A stretch of 28,173 nt of DNA from an uncultured Clostridia bacterium (GCA_944383945.1 CALWRL010000002.1:1-28173), one strand, 5' to 3'; numbered from the stretch's first letter, positions 6,502 to 15,227 are shown. Notes: generated from the sequence alone by a model not told the origin. A program made the numbers and translations.

Positions 6502-7650
6502 TCAGAGAACAAAATGCAGAATATCTAAAACAACAACTAAAGTTAAAAGGAAAATTAAACCGCAGAAATTTATTATTCCTTGAACTTTTGGGTTTATTGG
6601 TTTTTTTCTTATCCACTCAACGCCCGTAAAAACTATTTGCGCGCCGTCTAGAGCTGGGAAAGGCAAAAGGTTAAACATCGCAAGGTTTGCCGCAATAAGA
6701 GGCAACAAAATAAATAAGTTTACAATGGAAGCTTGAGCGCTTGTTGCAATAACGCCTATTGTTGCAATTGGGCCCCCAACATCTTTCACAGATAGCTGGA
6801 AAGTAATCAATAACCAAAGTGATTTTAAAACAGCCCAAGCCATCATAATAGCCAAAACAAAACTTTGCCCTAAAGCTTCAAAGAATGGGCGAGGGTATAA
6901 ACTTAAACTACCCAAAGAATATAGTTTGTTGCCGTTGCTGTCAAAAGCATAAATTTCTGGATTTTCGGTGTCTAAAAGTTGTTCTTCTGTAAGATCTTCC
7001 GGATTAACTCCATTTGCAAATTTTTGCCCAAGAGTTACAGTTATTGTTATCATTTCATTTTTTTTCGTTTCTTCGTTATATCTTCTAACGGTTAAATCAA
7101 ACTCAAAGTCGCCAGCTTTAACTTTTTCGCTAAGAAGTTGAGACAAAGTTCCGTTTGTTGCAAAGTTAACATTCTTACCATCAACTTCGTAAATTACATC
7201 TCCTTTTTTTAATGTATCGCTAAAATACGAAGGAGAAGTAACTTGGTAAATATCAAAACCAAACGAAACAAGAAGAATAAAGCTAAAAATTATTGCTGAT
7301 AAAAAATTAAAAAATGCACCAGAAAAAAGAACAATAATTCTTTTCCATGGCTTTTGATTTATAAAAGCTTCTGGGTTCTTTTCGCTACCATCTTCTCCCG
7401 TTTCCCCTTCAAAAGCGCAATATCCACCTAATGGAAAAAGACGAATGGATATTTTTTCGCCCCGTTTATTTGTTTTTTGAAAAATTGCTTTTCCAAAGCC
7501 AATTGAAAATTCGTTTATTTTAAATTTAAAAATTCTTCCAGCAACATAATGACCTAGCTCATGAATTAAAATCATTAGTAAAAAAACTAATATTGCTATC
7601 AAGATATAAACAACGGTCATTCCGTTAAAACCTAAAAAACTTAAACTCAA
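6502..7650 (-). CDS. rseP: RseP/RasP-type site-2 zinc metalloprotease
   Basis: 382 residues. An intramembrane protease (family M50) that cuts anti-sigma factors and leftover signal peptides. The zinc motif HELGH is at 30-34 in the first membrane helix; the third zinc ligand lies in NLLPFPALDG at 327-336 (D335); a PDZ domain lies between, about 140-240, with KKGDVIYEVDGKNV. Further membrane helices at ~105-130, ~265-320 and ~355-382. The start is a TTG at 7650, chosen for the AGGAG seven bases before it; the next ATG (residue 11) would fall inside the first hydrophobic region. It follows cdsA by 13 bases; in Bacillus dxr lies between them, here it does not. Confidence 0.94.
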   Translation of the reverse strand: MSLSFLGFNGMTVVYILIAILVFLLMILIHELGHYVAGRIFKFKINEFSIGFGKAIFQKTNKRGEKISIRLFPLGGYCAFEGETGEDGSEKNPEAFINQKPWKRIIVLFSGAFFNFLSAIIFSFILLVSFGFDIYQVTSPSYFSDTLKKGDVIYEVDGKNVNFATNGTLSQLLSEKVKAGDFEFDLTVRRYNEETKKNEMITITVTLGQKFANGVNPEDLTEEQLLDTENPEIYAFDSNGNKLYSLGSLSLYPRPFFEALGQSFVLAIMMAWAVLKSLWLLITFQLSVKDVGGPIATIGVIATSAQASIVNLFILLPLIAANLAMFNLLPFPALDGAQIVFTGVEWIRKKPINPKVQGIINFCGLIFLLTLVVVLDILHFVL

Positions 7651-7663
7651 TTTATTCTCCTAA

Positions 7664-8617
7664 TTATATTATTATGGTCAAAATTGTGAATATTAGAACA
7701 AATGGAGCATTAAAAATGTGGCTATCGAGCCTATCTAAAAAGCCCCCATGTCCTGGAAAAACATTTCCGCTATCTTTAACATTTGCTTTTCTTTTTAAAA
7801 ATGATTCAAAAAGATCTCCAAACTGACAAACAATCGAGCCCACAAATCCAACAGCTATTAAATTCCAAAGAGTAATGTTAGAATTTTTAACAGCTGAAGC
7901 AATTGGAGTTATTGCAGTAAAACAAAAATATAATGCGCCAACAACCAAACTGGTTAATAAAACTGAAACAACACTTCCAGAAATTGTTTTGTTAGGGCTA
8001 ATTTTTTTGCAAAGTTTAGGCCCCTTTAAAGCTCTGCCGCCAAGCATAGCAAAGGTGTCTGTTAAAATTGGAATTAGGAAAGCGATAGTTAAAACAATCC
8101 AACCCAAATTTCCAGCAAATAAAGCGATGCTTTTACTATCAAACATATCAATTCTGTTTAAAATCATTAAACAAAGAAGGAAAAGCGAAGGATAAATAAA
8201 AGTTAACAATGAATTAAACGAAATTGTTAAAGCAAATTTAAAACGACTTAGCTTTTTTTCTTTAATGTAAAGCAAAATATCCTTTGTGTTTAAAAACAAA
8301 TAAACTAAAAATGTAACAAGGAAAGCAAAAATTAAAATAGAAAGTTGAATGATTGCGTAATAATAGATTTCAAGATCAAAAACAAAGAAAAACATGTGGC
8401 CAGCGAACATAAAGGAAGGATATAACCCAGATGCTAGTTGACTAACAGGTTTTTCCATTTTTGATAAAAGCTTGGAAAATTCAAGCGAACAAAATATGCA
8501 AAGAGCTCCAATAAATAAATCGAAAATGTATGCGCCATAGATGTCTATTAATCTAAAGGCAAAAGCGGCAACAAGCGCTACAAGCATTATGATTGAAACT
8601 AAAATTCTTTTCTTCAT
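7664..8617 (-). CDS. cdsA: Phosphatidate cytidylyltransferase
   Basis: 317 residues, polytopic with about eight hydrophobic segments. Makes CDP-diacylglycerol from phosphatidate and CTP at the membrane, the branch point of phospholipid synthesis. The CTP_transf_1 signature is near the C terminus: SFLKRKANVKDSG followed by FPGHGGFLDRLDS (about residues 267-298), with the conserved K-D and H-G-G-x-x-D-R-x-D residues. Upstream TDTFAMLGGRALKGPKL is the other conserved membrane-edge segment. ATG at 8617 with CAGGAG seven bases upstream; the RBS overlaps the uppS stop region. Usual place in the frr-uppS-cdsA-rseP operon. Confidence 0.94.
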   Translation of the reverse strand: MKKRILVSIIMLVALVAAFAFRLIDIYGAYIFDLFIGALCIFCSLEFSKLLSKMEKPVSQLASGLYPSFMFAGHMFFFVFDLEIYYYAIIQLSILIFAFLVTFLVYLFLNTKDILLYIKEKKLSRFKFALTISFNSLLTFIYPSLFLLCLMILNRIDMFDSKSIALFAGNLGWIVLTIAFLIPILTDTFAMLGGRALKGPKLCKKISPNKTISGSVVSVLLTSLVVGALYFCFTAITPIASAVKNSNITLWNLIAVGFVGSIVCQFGDLFESFLKRKANVKDSGNVFPGHGGFLDRLDSHIFNAPFVLIFTILTIII

Positions 8618-8629
8618 TTTTTTCTCCTG

Positions 8630-9322
8630 TTAAATTGCTCCAAACCTTCTTTTCCTTTTAGAAAATTCTATTAAGCATTTTTTTAATTTTCTTTCATTAA
8701 AACTTGGCCAAAAATATTTTGGGAAATAAAGTTCGGAGTAAGCAATTTGCCAAAGCATAAAATTAGAAATTCGCTGTTCTCCACTTGTTCTGATAACAAA
8801 ATCTAATGGTGGCAAATTTTTTGTGTATAAGTAACTTTCAAAGGCTTTTTCATCAACATATTTTAAATTGCTTTGTAAAATTTGGTTTGTTGCGTTAACA
8901 ATTTCCGCACGCCCGCCATAATTCAAACCAACATTAAAAATTAGCTGATTGTTGTTTTTAGATTTTTCAATTAAAGATTTTATTTTTTCTTGAAGAGATT
9001 TGTTTAATTTGTTTATATCTCCCATGATAGATAATTTATAGCCATTATTTATAAAATTTTTTTCAAATTGATCTATCATATTTTCTAAAATTTTAAAAAT
9101 TCCATCAACTTCATCTTTGCTACGTTTCCAATTTTCTGTTGAAAAAGCGAAAACAGAAACAACTTTAATTTTAAACTTTTTAGCAGAAACAAGCATTTTT
9201 CTAATTGCATCAGCGCCTTTCTTGTGGCCTTCAAGTCTTGAAAGACCTCTTCTCGTTGCCCATCTGCCGTTTCCATCTAAAATTATTCCGATGTGGGAAG
9301 GAATGTTAGTTATTTTTTTCAT
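8630..9322 (-). CDS. uppS: Isoprenyl transferase (undecaprenyl diphosphate synthase)
   Basis: 230 residues. cis-Prenyltransferase that elongates FPP with IPP to the C55 lipid carrier of the cell wall. Catalytic Asp16 lies in GIILDGNGRWA, followed by the IPP-site GHKKGADAIRK; the FSTENWKR segment is at about 72-79, and DFVIRTSGEQRISNF plus YSELYFPKYFWPSF are the conserved C-terminal blocks. The length is slightly below the ~250 of most UppS proteins. The RBS is weak. It begins 16 bases after the frr stop, in the usual frr-uppS-cdsA order. Confidence 0.95.
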   Translation of the reverse strand: MKKITNIPSHIGIILDGNGRWATRRGLSRLEGHKKGADAIRKMLVSAKKFKIKVVSVFAFSTENWKRSKDEVDGIFKILENMIDQFEKNFINNGYKLSIMGDINKLNKSLQEKIKSLIEKSKNNNQLIFNVGLNYGGRAEIVNATNQILQSNLKYVDEKAFESYLYTKNLPPLDFVIRTSGEQRISNFMLWQIAYSELYFPKYFWPSFNERKLKKCLIEFSKRKRRFGAI

Positions 9323-9337
9323 TTTTAAACACTTTTA

Positions 9338-9904
9338 TTAGACTTCCATGATTTCTTTTTCTTTAGCAACGCAAATATCATCTGCAAGTTGATTAAATTT
9401 GTCTACAAGCTTTTGAACTTCTTTTTCAACATTGTCATATTCATCTTCGGAAATTTCACCATCTTTTTTTAATTGTTTAAAAATATCTAAACAATCTCTT
9501 CTGCAAGAGCGGATTGAAATTTTTGCATTTTCGCAAAGAGCTTTTGCTTGTTTAACAATTTCTTTTCTTCTTTCTTCTGTTAAAGCTGGGAAAATTAATC
9601 TAATAACTTTTCCATCGTCTATAGGGTTAACTCCTAAATCTGCTTGTGCGATTGCTTTTGACACATTAACAAGTTGAGATGCGTCCCAAACGCTAACAAC
9701 AAGCATTCTTGCTTCTGGAACAGAAATGTTTGCCATTTGATTAATTGGAGTTAATGTTCCATAGTAATCTACGAAAACTTTGTCTAGAATATGAGGATTT
9801 GCTCTTCCAGCGCGAAGAGTTCCGTATTCATTTTTTAAAAAAGAAATTGCTTTTTCCATATCTTCGTTACAAGATAGCAAATATTCTTTTAATTCTTCAT
9901 TCAT
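9338..9904 (-). CDS. frr: Ribosome recycling factor
   Basis: 188 residues, the family's usual ~185. Splits post-termination ribosomes with EF-G. Visible blocks: LRAGRANPHILDKVFVDYYG (about 28-47), then NISVPEARMLVVSVWD, GVNPIDDGKVIRLIFPALTEERRKE, and the C-terminal helix EYDNVEKEVQKLVDKF. The frame is open 25 codons further upstream, but ATG at 9904 is chosen because AGAGAGG precedes it and the extension has no RRF match. First gene of the operon in this window; pyrH and tsf, often upstream, are not here: a divergent surface-protein gene is found instead. Confidence 0.96.
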   Translation of the reverse strand: MNEELKEYLLSCNEDMEKAISFLKNEYGTLRAGRANPHILDKVFVDYYGTLTPINQMANISVPEARMLVVSVWDASQLVNVSKAIAQADLGVNPIDDGKVIRLIFPALTEERRKEIVKQAKALCENAKISIRSCRRDCLDIFKQLKKDGEISEDEYDNVEKEVQKLVDKFNQLADDICVAKEKEIMEV

Positions 9905-10031
9905 GCTAATACCTCTCTTTAATTTTGTAATTAAAATAATTCTATAATAAAAAGCCAATATTTCCAAACAATTAAACAAATGAAAAGGCTTTTTTTGACA
10001 TTTTACAAGCGTATTTTTTAGTAATTAAGTA

Positions 10032-10060
10032 TTGACAGAAAATGGTTTTTGTTTTATAAT
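10032..10060 (+). promoter_or_regulatory. Full-consensus sigma-A promoter
   Basis: TTGACA (10032-10037), exactly 17 bases, TATAAT (10055-10060), all twelve bases matching consensus. Transcription should begin near 10067, giving a ~12-base leader that contains the AAGGAGAGG ribosome binding site of the GLUG-repeat protein. Strong constitutive expression is predicted unless an operator overlaps it; none was seen. Confidence 0.88.
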
Positions 10061-10078
10061 TTTTGCAAGGAGAGGAAT

Positions 10079-13000
10079 ATGAAAAGATTAGCTGTTTATT
10101 TTGCTGTGTTAGTGGGTTGTTTGTTTGTTGGCCTAACAACCTATTATATGGTAAAGAATTATGAAATAATAGATGTTTCTGCATCAGATTCATCTTTAGA
10201 TGCAATCTACTTAAATGTAGGAGAAACAACTCAGTTAGAAATAACTCACGATTTAAAACAAACAGAATTAGCATATTCAATAGAAAACCAAGAAATTATT
10301 TCTTTTAATATTGAAACAGGAGAAATAGTTGGTTTATCTGGTGGAGAAACAAAATTAACAATAACAACAGAAAATACCAAATATGGAGATAACGGAAAAT
10401 TTGAATTCACCGTAAAGGTTGGTGATGGAAGCGAAGGGACTCCAATTTACATTCTTTCAGAGGAAGATTTAAGAGCAATTGGCGGAGTTAGAGATTACGG
10501 CAATGGAAAAACTGTTAATTGGTCAGCTTCTGCGTTCTATCAAATTAAGAAAGACATTTTCTTAACAGAAGAATGGGTTCCACTTTGCAGTGAAAACGGT
10601 TTTTCTGGCACACTTCAAGGAGAGCTTAAAACAATTCACAACATGACAATAACTCAAAATCATGCAGCTGCTGGGTTGTTTGCTATGATATCAGACCTTG
10701 CAGTTGTAGATTCAATTGTTTTTGAAAGCCCATCTTTAACAGGTCGTTTTGATGCGGTTGGAGTAGTAGCCGGAATAAGCGAAGCGTCAACAATATCAAA
10801 AATAGAAGTTAGAAATGGTAAAATTTTAGCTGCTCCATACGAAATAGACGCAAAAACCGGATATTCATTTGTTGGAGGAATAGTCGGTGCAAGCGTTGGC
10901 AGTTATGCAGGGCAGGATATTGACGGAACAAAACTTGTTGATAGAGGTGTTGTAACAATGAGTTCGTTCCAAGGAACAATAGGAACTCTTGAAACAATAA
11001 CCGATGTTATAAATCCAGAACTTGTTGATTTAGCAATTATGGATTTTGGCGGAATTGCAGGATATGTTTTAGGTTCTACAATTCACAACACAAAAGCTGA
11101 AGTTAACTTTAACATAAACAGCGAAATAGCTCAAAAATCTACTGAATTTAATAGAGAACAAGCAGTTTTAAAAGGAATCTGCGTAGATTTAGGTGGAATT
11201 GTTGGTGCAATAGACGGAAAGAACGAAGTTGAAGGCGTAACAATATATCCTATAATTAAAGATAACCTTGCAATTGTTGAAATAGACAACAAAACAACAA
11301 CTTCGAGAGGTGTTGTTGGACATATTCCACTAGATGTTCACTTCTCAGGAACAATAAATGGAAGAGGACAATGGGTTTTAGGAAATTACTACTACACAAG
11401 CGGAAACATAATTGTTGAAGGTGGTTCAATAGTTGCTTACGCAACAACCAGAGTTACAGAAGGAGAATTGAGAAATCCAAAAACATTTATAACAATGCCA
11501 GGTGAGCCATGGCTTATGGGTTCGGTTCTTTCGCCTTGGACAATGAATGAAAACGAAGCTCCAAAAATAAACTTTTTAGGATTAGAAGTTCCAGCAACAA
11601 TCGACCAAAGTGTTTATGAAATTTCAAGCGAAGAAGATTTCTTTAAATACTACAAAAAAATGACATCGCAAGATATTAGCGATTTAACAAGAAAATATTG
11701 GTTAAGACAATCATATAAACTAACAGCAGACATTGAATTAGCAAACATTGCAGGCATAACAGCGTTTAACCCAATTGGCGGCGGGAAATTCATGTTTAGC
11801 GGTAAATTTGATGGTAACGGCCACACAATAACATTCTGCGAAGATAAAAACCTTAACCTTGCAGAAGAAGCAACAGAATTTTCAGGTTTGTTTGGACAAG
11901 TTGGACCAAATGCAGAAATTAAAAATTTAACTGTTGTTGGCATTTCAATTAAAAATTCAGTTTATGCAGGCGCTATTGCAGGTGTTAACTACGGGAAAAT
12001 AACAAACTGTGTTGTAAAAGATCTTACAATTGAAAATGCTATTTACAATGGTGGGTTTACAGGTGTTAACTATGGAACAATTTCTAGCACATTAGATTCA
12101 AACATGGGAGTAACAGATTTATCATTTGTTAATAACATTAGTATCACAAACACAACACGCAAAACATTTGCAGGAGCTATTGCAGGAATTAACCACGGAA
12201 CAATCGACGGAATTAAAATACCTGGAGATTTTAAAATTTCAGCAGAAACAGCAACAGACATAAATGCAACAAGATATTTAGGCGGATTAGCAGGATATAA
12301 CACAGGCGTTTTAAATGATTGTTTTATAGTAAATGTAAATATTTCAGATCATTCAACAATTTCAGTTTATATGGGCGGATTTGTAGGAATAAATTCTGGT
12401 GAAATAAGTCTTTGCTCTGTTGGCCTTGGCGTAGGAGAATTAAGTTCAAGCATAAACGGCTCTATGGAAGCAGGAAATCAAATAGCAGGTGGTTTTGCAG
12501 GAATGATAACTGAAACAGGCTCTGTAACAAAATCGTTTGCAAACATAACAATAAATAACAGAACTGTTGGTGGATTTGCTGCTTACATGCTAGGAGTTGT
12601 TTCAGAAAGCTACAACAACGGAATGTTCACAGGACATGAAGTTGGCGGGTTTGCAGTTCACATGGCATTAACAGAATCAAGCAAAACAGGTGGAAAGATT
12701 GTAGATTGCTACACAATTGCAACACTTTCTGGCGCCGACGCAAATTCTAAGGTTGCAGGTCTTTCGGTATATATGAGACATCCAGCATTAATTGAAAAAT
12801 GCTACATGGCTGCAAGTTTTGTTGGTGAAGGTCAAAACTACTACGAATCGTTCACAAACACAAGAGAAGGTTTTGTTAACTGGGTAACATCATGGGCAAG
12901 ACCAAATCAAAAACTTGGAACAATAAATAAAGTTGTTATTAACACAACTCCTTCAAGCGAAACAGAAAATTCAACTGTTAATAAAACAAGTGCAATAATT

Positions 13001-13198
13001 TCATACAACGGTCAAGTTGTTCAATATTTAACTGAAGAAGAATGCAAAACAAATTCAAGTGTTTATGAAACATTAGGGTTTACAATTAGTTCTTCAAATG
13101 GTTGGACAATTGAGGCAGGGCAAACTCCAATTTTAACATCAATAGAAGGTTTGCATGGTGTTTATCAAAACCCAGCAAACAAGCCTATTGAAGAATAG
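10079..13198 (+). CDS. Secreted Big_2 / GLUG-repeat surface protein
   Basis: 1039 residues from the ATG at 10079 (AAGGAGAGG five bases upstream; an upstream alternative start inside the promoter is rejected). Residues 4-26 are a signal peptide or anchor. Residues ~38-115 form a Big_2 immunoglobulin-like domain (AIYLNVGETTQLEI, IVGLSGGETKLTIT). The rest is dominated by short GLUG-type units that build a beta-helix, clearest at ~600-880: GAIAGVNYGKITNC, GGFTGVNYGTISST, GAIAGINHGTIDG, GGLAGYNTGVLND, GGFVGINSGEISLC, GGFAAYMLGVVSES. No LPxTG motif and no C-terminal membrane helix, so it is either held by its N-terminal helix or released. Likely an adhesin or matrix protein; ligand unknown. It stands alone between a strong promoter and a terminator. 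Confidence 0.85.
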   Translation: MKRLAVYFAVLVGCLFVGLTTYYMVKNYEIIDVSASDSSLDAIYLNVGETTQLEITHDLKQTELAYSIENQEIISFNIETGEIVGLSGGETKLTITTENTKYGDNGKFEFTVKVGDGSEGTPIYILSEEDLRAIGGVRDYGNGKTVNWSASAFYQIKKDIFLTEEWVPLCSENGFSGTLQGELKTIHNMTITQNHAAAGLFAMISDLAVVDSIVFESPSLTGRFDAVGVVAGISEASTISKIEVRNGKILAAPYEIDAKTGYSFVGGIVGASVGSYAGQDIDGTKLVDRGVVTMSSFQGTIGTLETITDVINPELVDLAIMDFGGIAGYVLGSTIHNTKAEVNFNINSEIAQKSTEFNREQAVLKGICVDLGGIVGAIDGKNEVEGVTIYPIIKDNLAIVEIDNKTTTSRGVVGHIPLDVHFSGTINGRGQWVLGNYYYTSGNIIVEGGSIVAYATTRVTEGELRNPKTFITMPGEPWLMGSVLSPWTMNENEAPKINFLGLEVPATIDQSVYEISSEEDFFKYYKKMTSQDISDLTRKYWLRQSYKLTADIELANIAGITAFNPIGGGKFMFSGKFDGNGHTITFCEDKNLNLAEEATEFSGLFGQVGPNAEIKNLTVVGISIKNSVYAGAIAGVNYGKITNCVVKDLTIENAIYNGGFTGVNYGTISSTLDSNMGVTDLSFVNNISITNTTRKTFAGAIAGINHGTIDGIKIPGDFKISAETATDINATRYLGGLAGYNTGVLNDCFIVNVNISDHSTISVYMGGFVGINSGEISLCSVGLGVGELSSSINGSMEAGNQIAGGFAGMITETGSVTKSFANITINNRTVGGFAAYMLGVVSESYNNGMFTGHEVGGFAVHMALTESSKTGGKIVDCYTIATLSGADANSKVAGLSVYMRHPALIEKCYMAASFVGEGQNYYESFTNTREGFVNWVTSWARPNQKLGTINKVVINTTPSSETENSTVNKTSAIISYNGQVVQYLTEEECKTNSSVYETLGFTISSSNGWTIEAGQTPILTSIEGLHGVYQNPANKPIEE

Positions 13199-13219
13199 AT
13201 AACATATAAAAATTAAATT

Positions 13220-13258
13220 AAAAAAACTTTTATGAAAAATTTGCATAAAAGTTTTTTT
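13220..13258 (+). terminator. Rho-independent terminator of the GLUG protein gene
   Basis: AAAAAAACTTTTATG / CATAAAAGTTTTTTT, a 15-bp perfect stem with a 9-base loop followed by T. The stem is AT-rich but long. It ends 18 bases before the ruvX start. Confidence 0.85.
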
Positions 13259-13275
13259 TATGTAATAATAAAAAT

Positions 13276-13689
13276 GTGAAAAACGGAAGAGTTATGGCGC
13301 TAGATTATGGAGAAGTTAGAATAGGAATTGCTTTTTCTGATATGCTTCAAACCATTGCAAGTCCGTTTGAAACATATAAGAGAAAAAATCTTTTCCAGGA
13401 TTTAGAGTATTTAAGTAATTTAGCAAAAGAAAAAGAAACAGTTAAAATAATTATTGGCTTGCCATTTAATATGGACGGAACCATGGGCGATAGAGCAGTA
13501 AAAACTCAACAATTTGGAAAAGAATTGCAAGAAAAAACAGGTTTAGAAATAGAATATGTAGATGAAAGATTAACATCTGTTGAAGCCGAAGAAATTTTAA
13601 TAAGCTCGAAAGTCAGAAGAGAAAAAAGAAAAGAGGTTATAGATAAAATTGCAGCGGCATTAATTTTAGAAAGTTATTTAAACAGATAA
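13276..13689 (+). CDS. ruvX: RuvX/YqgF putative pre-16S rRNA nuclease
   Basis: 137 residues, the family's normal size. RNase-H-fold nuclease implicated in 16S rRNA 5' end maturation and once proposed as a Holliday junction resolvase. Acidic sites visible: D10 in MALDYGEVRIGIA, E in VDERLTSVEAEE (about 97-108), and D in KEVIDKIAAALIL near the C terminus; the GLPFNMDGTMGDRA block (about 62-75) is diagnostic. The start is a GTG at 13276, chosen because RVMALDYG needs the preceding residues to align with other RuvX proteins; no clear RBS, and ATG at 13294 is the alternative. Followed by a DUF1292 gene, as in Bacillus yrrK-yrzB. Confidence 0.92.
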   Translation: MKNGRVMALDYGEVRIGIAFSDMLQTIASPFETYKRKNLFQDLEYLSNLAKEKETVKIIIGLPFNMDGTMGDRAVKTQQFGKELQEKTGLEIEYVDERLTSVEAEEILISSKVRREKRKEVIDKIAAALILESYLNR

Positions 13690-13722
13690 ACTGTTAAAAA
13701 TAAAAAAATGGAGGATATTATA

Positions 13723-14055
13723 ATGGAAGAAAAAAATATAAATGAGGAATTAGATATTTTAGACATATTGCTAGATGAAAATAATGATGAGCCAATTTCA
13801 CTTTTTGACGAAGATGATAAAGAAATTAAATTTGAACAAGTTGCAGTTATTCCTCACAACGAAAAAATATATGCAATTTTAAAGCCAATAGATGAATTAG
13901 AAGGGGTTGCAGACGATGAAGCAATAGTATTTTTAGTTGATGAAGATGAAGAAGGAAATTCTATTTTAGTAATAGAAAAAGATGAAGAGGTTGCAACTTT
14001 GGTATTTGATAAATATTATCAGCTCTTAGATGAAGCAGAGGATAAAAATAAATAA
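13723..14055 (+). CDS. DUF1292 (YrzB-like) protein
   Basis: 110 very acidic residues with no membrane segment. The core KFEQVAVIPHNEKIYAILKP, then EAIVFLVDEDEEGNSILVIE, and the closing VFDKYYQLLDE match DUF1292, whose function is unknown. The ATG at 13723 is preferred over the ATG at 13708 because GGAGG sits eight bases before it. The N-terminal ~25 Asp/Glu-rich residues precede the domain proper. Its pairing with ruvX (33-base gap) is conserved in many Firmicutes, suggesting co-expression. Confidence 0.88.
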   Translation: MEEKNINEELDILDILLDENNDEPISLFDEDDKEIKFEQVAVIPHNEKIYAILKPIDELEGVADDEAIVFLVDEDEEGNSILVIEKDEEVATLVFDKYYQLLDEAEDKNK

Positions 14056-14074
14056 CAGGCATTGCCTGTTTTTT
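14054..14074 (+). terminator. Terminator of ruvX-DUF1292
   Basis: AACAGGC-ATT-GCCTGTT followed by TTTT; the first arm overlaps the DUF1292 stop codon. Confidence 0.85.
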
Positions 14075-14131
14075 ATTTCTATAAACATATTTAATTTATA
14101 ATAATCTATTAATAGTAAGTACAGTTAAATT

Positions 14132-14941
14132 TTATGCACCTTCAATCAACATTTTGTCTGCAACCAAAGCAATGAACTCTCCGTTTGTTGGCTTTTCGTT
14201 GCTGTTGTAAACTCTAATTCCAAAAATAGAGTTAATGTTTTCAATCTTCCCTCTATTCCAAGCAACTTCAATTGCATGTCGTATTGCACGTTCTACCTTA
14301 CTTGCACTTGTTTCAAATTTTTCTGCAATTGCAGGATAAAGTTGTTTTGTAATTGAATTTATAATTTCAGGGTTTTCAATAGCAAGTTTAATTGCTTCTC
14401 TTAAAAATTGATAACCTTTAATGTGTGCTGGAATACCAACAGTTATAAAAATATTAGTAATTTTTTCTTCAATTAATTTTGCTTTATATTTTCCGCTAGC
14501 ATTTTCAATTGTAACGTTATCAGAAAAAATTGTTGATACAGCTTTTTTAGATGAGTTGCAAATTTCTTTAACTCTATCAATTAAAACCGTTTCGTTTATA
14601 GGTTTAATCATAAAATAACTAACACCTAACTGCATTGCTTTGTTAATAAAACCTTCATGAGCAAGAGAAGAGGTTATAACAATTTTTGGTTTTTTCATAA
14701 TCTCATTAGATTTAGTTATATTTTCAATAAGAGCAAATCCATCTATTCCAGGTAAAACAACGTCCATAATTAAAACATCTGGGTTTGTTTTCTTTAAAAG
14801 TTCAAGAGTTTCAAATCCTTCTCCAGATTCTCCAACAACCTCAAACATTTTATCTCTTTTAAATGCACTAACAATTTCTTTGCGTAACTGTGCGTTACAA
14901 TCGGAAACCACAATTTTGGTTTTATCTAAATTTTCGTTCAA
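14132..14941 (-). CDS. spo0A: Sporulation master regulator Spo0A
   Basis: 269 residues from a TTG at 14941, chosen because AGGAGG lies eight bases upstream; an ATG at 14968 would place that RBS inside the gene and add nine non-conserved residues. The receiver domain has phosphoacceptor D60 (DVLIMDVVLPGIDG), T90/S91 and K113 (FMIKPIN). The C-terminal Spo0A DNA-binding domain is unmistakable: GIPAHIKGYQFLREAI, the recognition-helix region ASKVERAIRHAIEVAWNRG, then SIFG and NEKPTNGEFIA. Oddity: the acid pocket reads VVSDCN where most Spo0A have VADDN, so the second Asp is Cys15. Phospho-Spo0A starts sporulation; an 0A box upstream suggests autoregulation. Confidence 0.96.
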   Translation of the reverse strand: MNENLDKTKIVVSDCNAQLRKEIVSAFKRDKMFEVVGESGEGFETLELLKKTNPDVLIMDVVLPGIDGFALIENITKSNEIMKKPKIVITSSLAHEGFINKAMQLGVSYFMIKPINETVLIDRVKEICNSSKKAVSTIFSDNVTIENASGKYKAKLIEEKITNIFITVGIPAHIKGYQFLREAIKLAIENPEIINSITKQLYPAIAEKFETSASKVERAIRHAIEVAWNRGKIENINSIFGIRVYNSNEKPTNGEFIALVADKMLIEGA

Positions 14942-15068
14942 TTTACCGTCCTCCTGCGTGGCTATCATGCCAACACTAAAAGGTTATCACAATATCTTTC
15001 ATAAGAGAATATTTTTAAAAAAAATATTTTGCAAAGAATATCGAAAAATAAACATAAATAGAGAATAA

Positions 15069-15075
15069 TGTCGAA
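15069..15075 (+). promoter_or_regulatory. 0A box (Spo0A binding site) upstream of spo0A
   Basis: Exact TGTCGAA, 128 bases before the spo0A start and 153 before tilS. A one-mismatch copy, TATCGAA, lies at 15039-15045, so two sites are spaced 30 bases apart. The sequence is short and could occur by chance, but its place in front of spo0A favours feedback control by phosphorylated Spo0A. Confidence 0.5.
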
Positions 15076-15173
15076 AAGGTTGTAAAAATTTATAAAGAAA
15101 ACAATAAAAAGATATTTAAATTAACAAAAATCATTAAAATTACATTTTTTTCAAAAAAATGACTAAATAACGC

Positions 15174-15201
15174 TTGAAATATTATAATTTTTATTTATAA
15201 T
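15174..15201 (+). promoter_or_regulatory. Sigma-A promoter of tilS
   Basis: TTGAAA (15174-15179), 16-base spacer, TATAAT (15196-15201), 26 bases before the tilS ATG. Confidence 0.6.
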
Positions 15202-15227
15202 ATAAGATAACTTTAACGAGGTAAAAA

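Noticed and set aside
6383..6616. 77-codon minus-strand frame overlapping the end of rseP
   Set aside because: Shadow of rseP that runs through the operon terminator, without RBS.
9905..9979. N-terminal extension of frr
   Set aside because: No family match and a strong RBS supports the ATG at 9904.
9946..9994. AAAAGCC / GGCTTTT inverted arms between frr and the GLUG gene
   Set aside because: About 30-base loop and nothing upstream to terminate on the plus strand; likely chance in AT-rich DNA.
10049..10078. Upstream start for the GLUG protein
   Set aside because: Falls inside the -10 promoter element; ATG 10079 has the RBS and begins a proper signal peptide.
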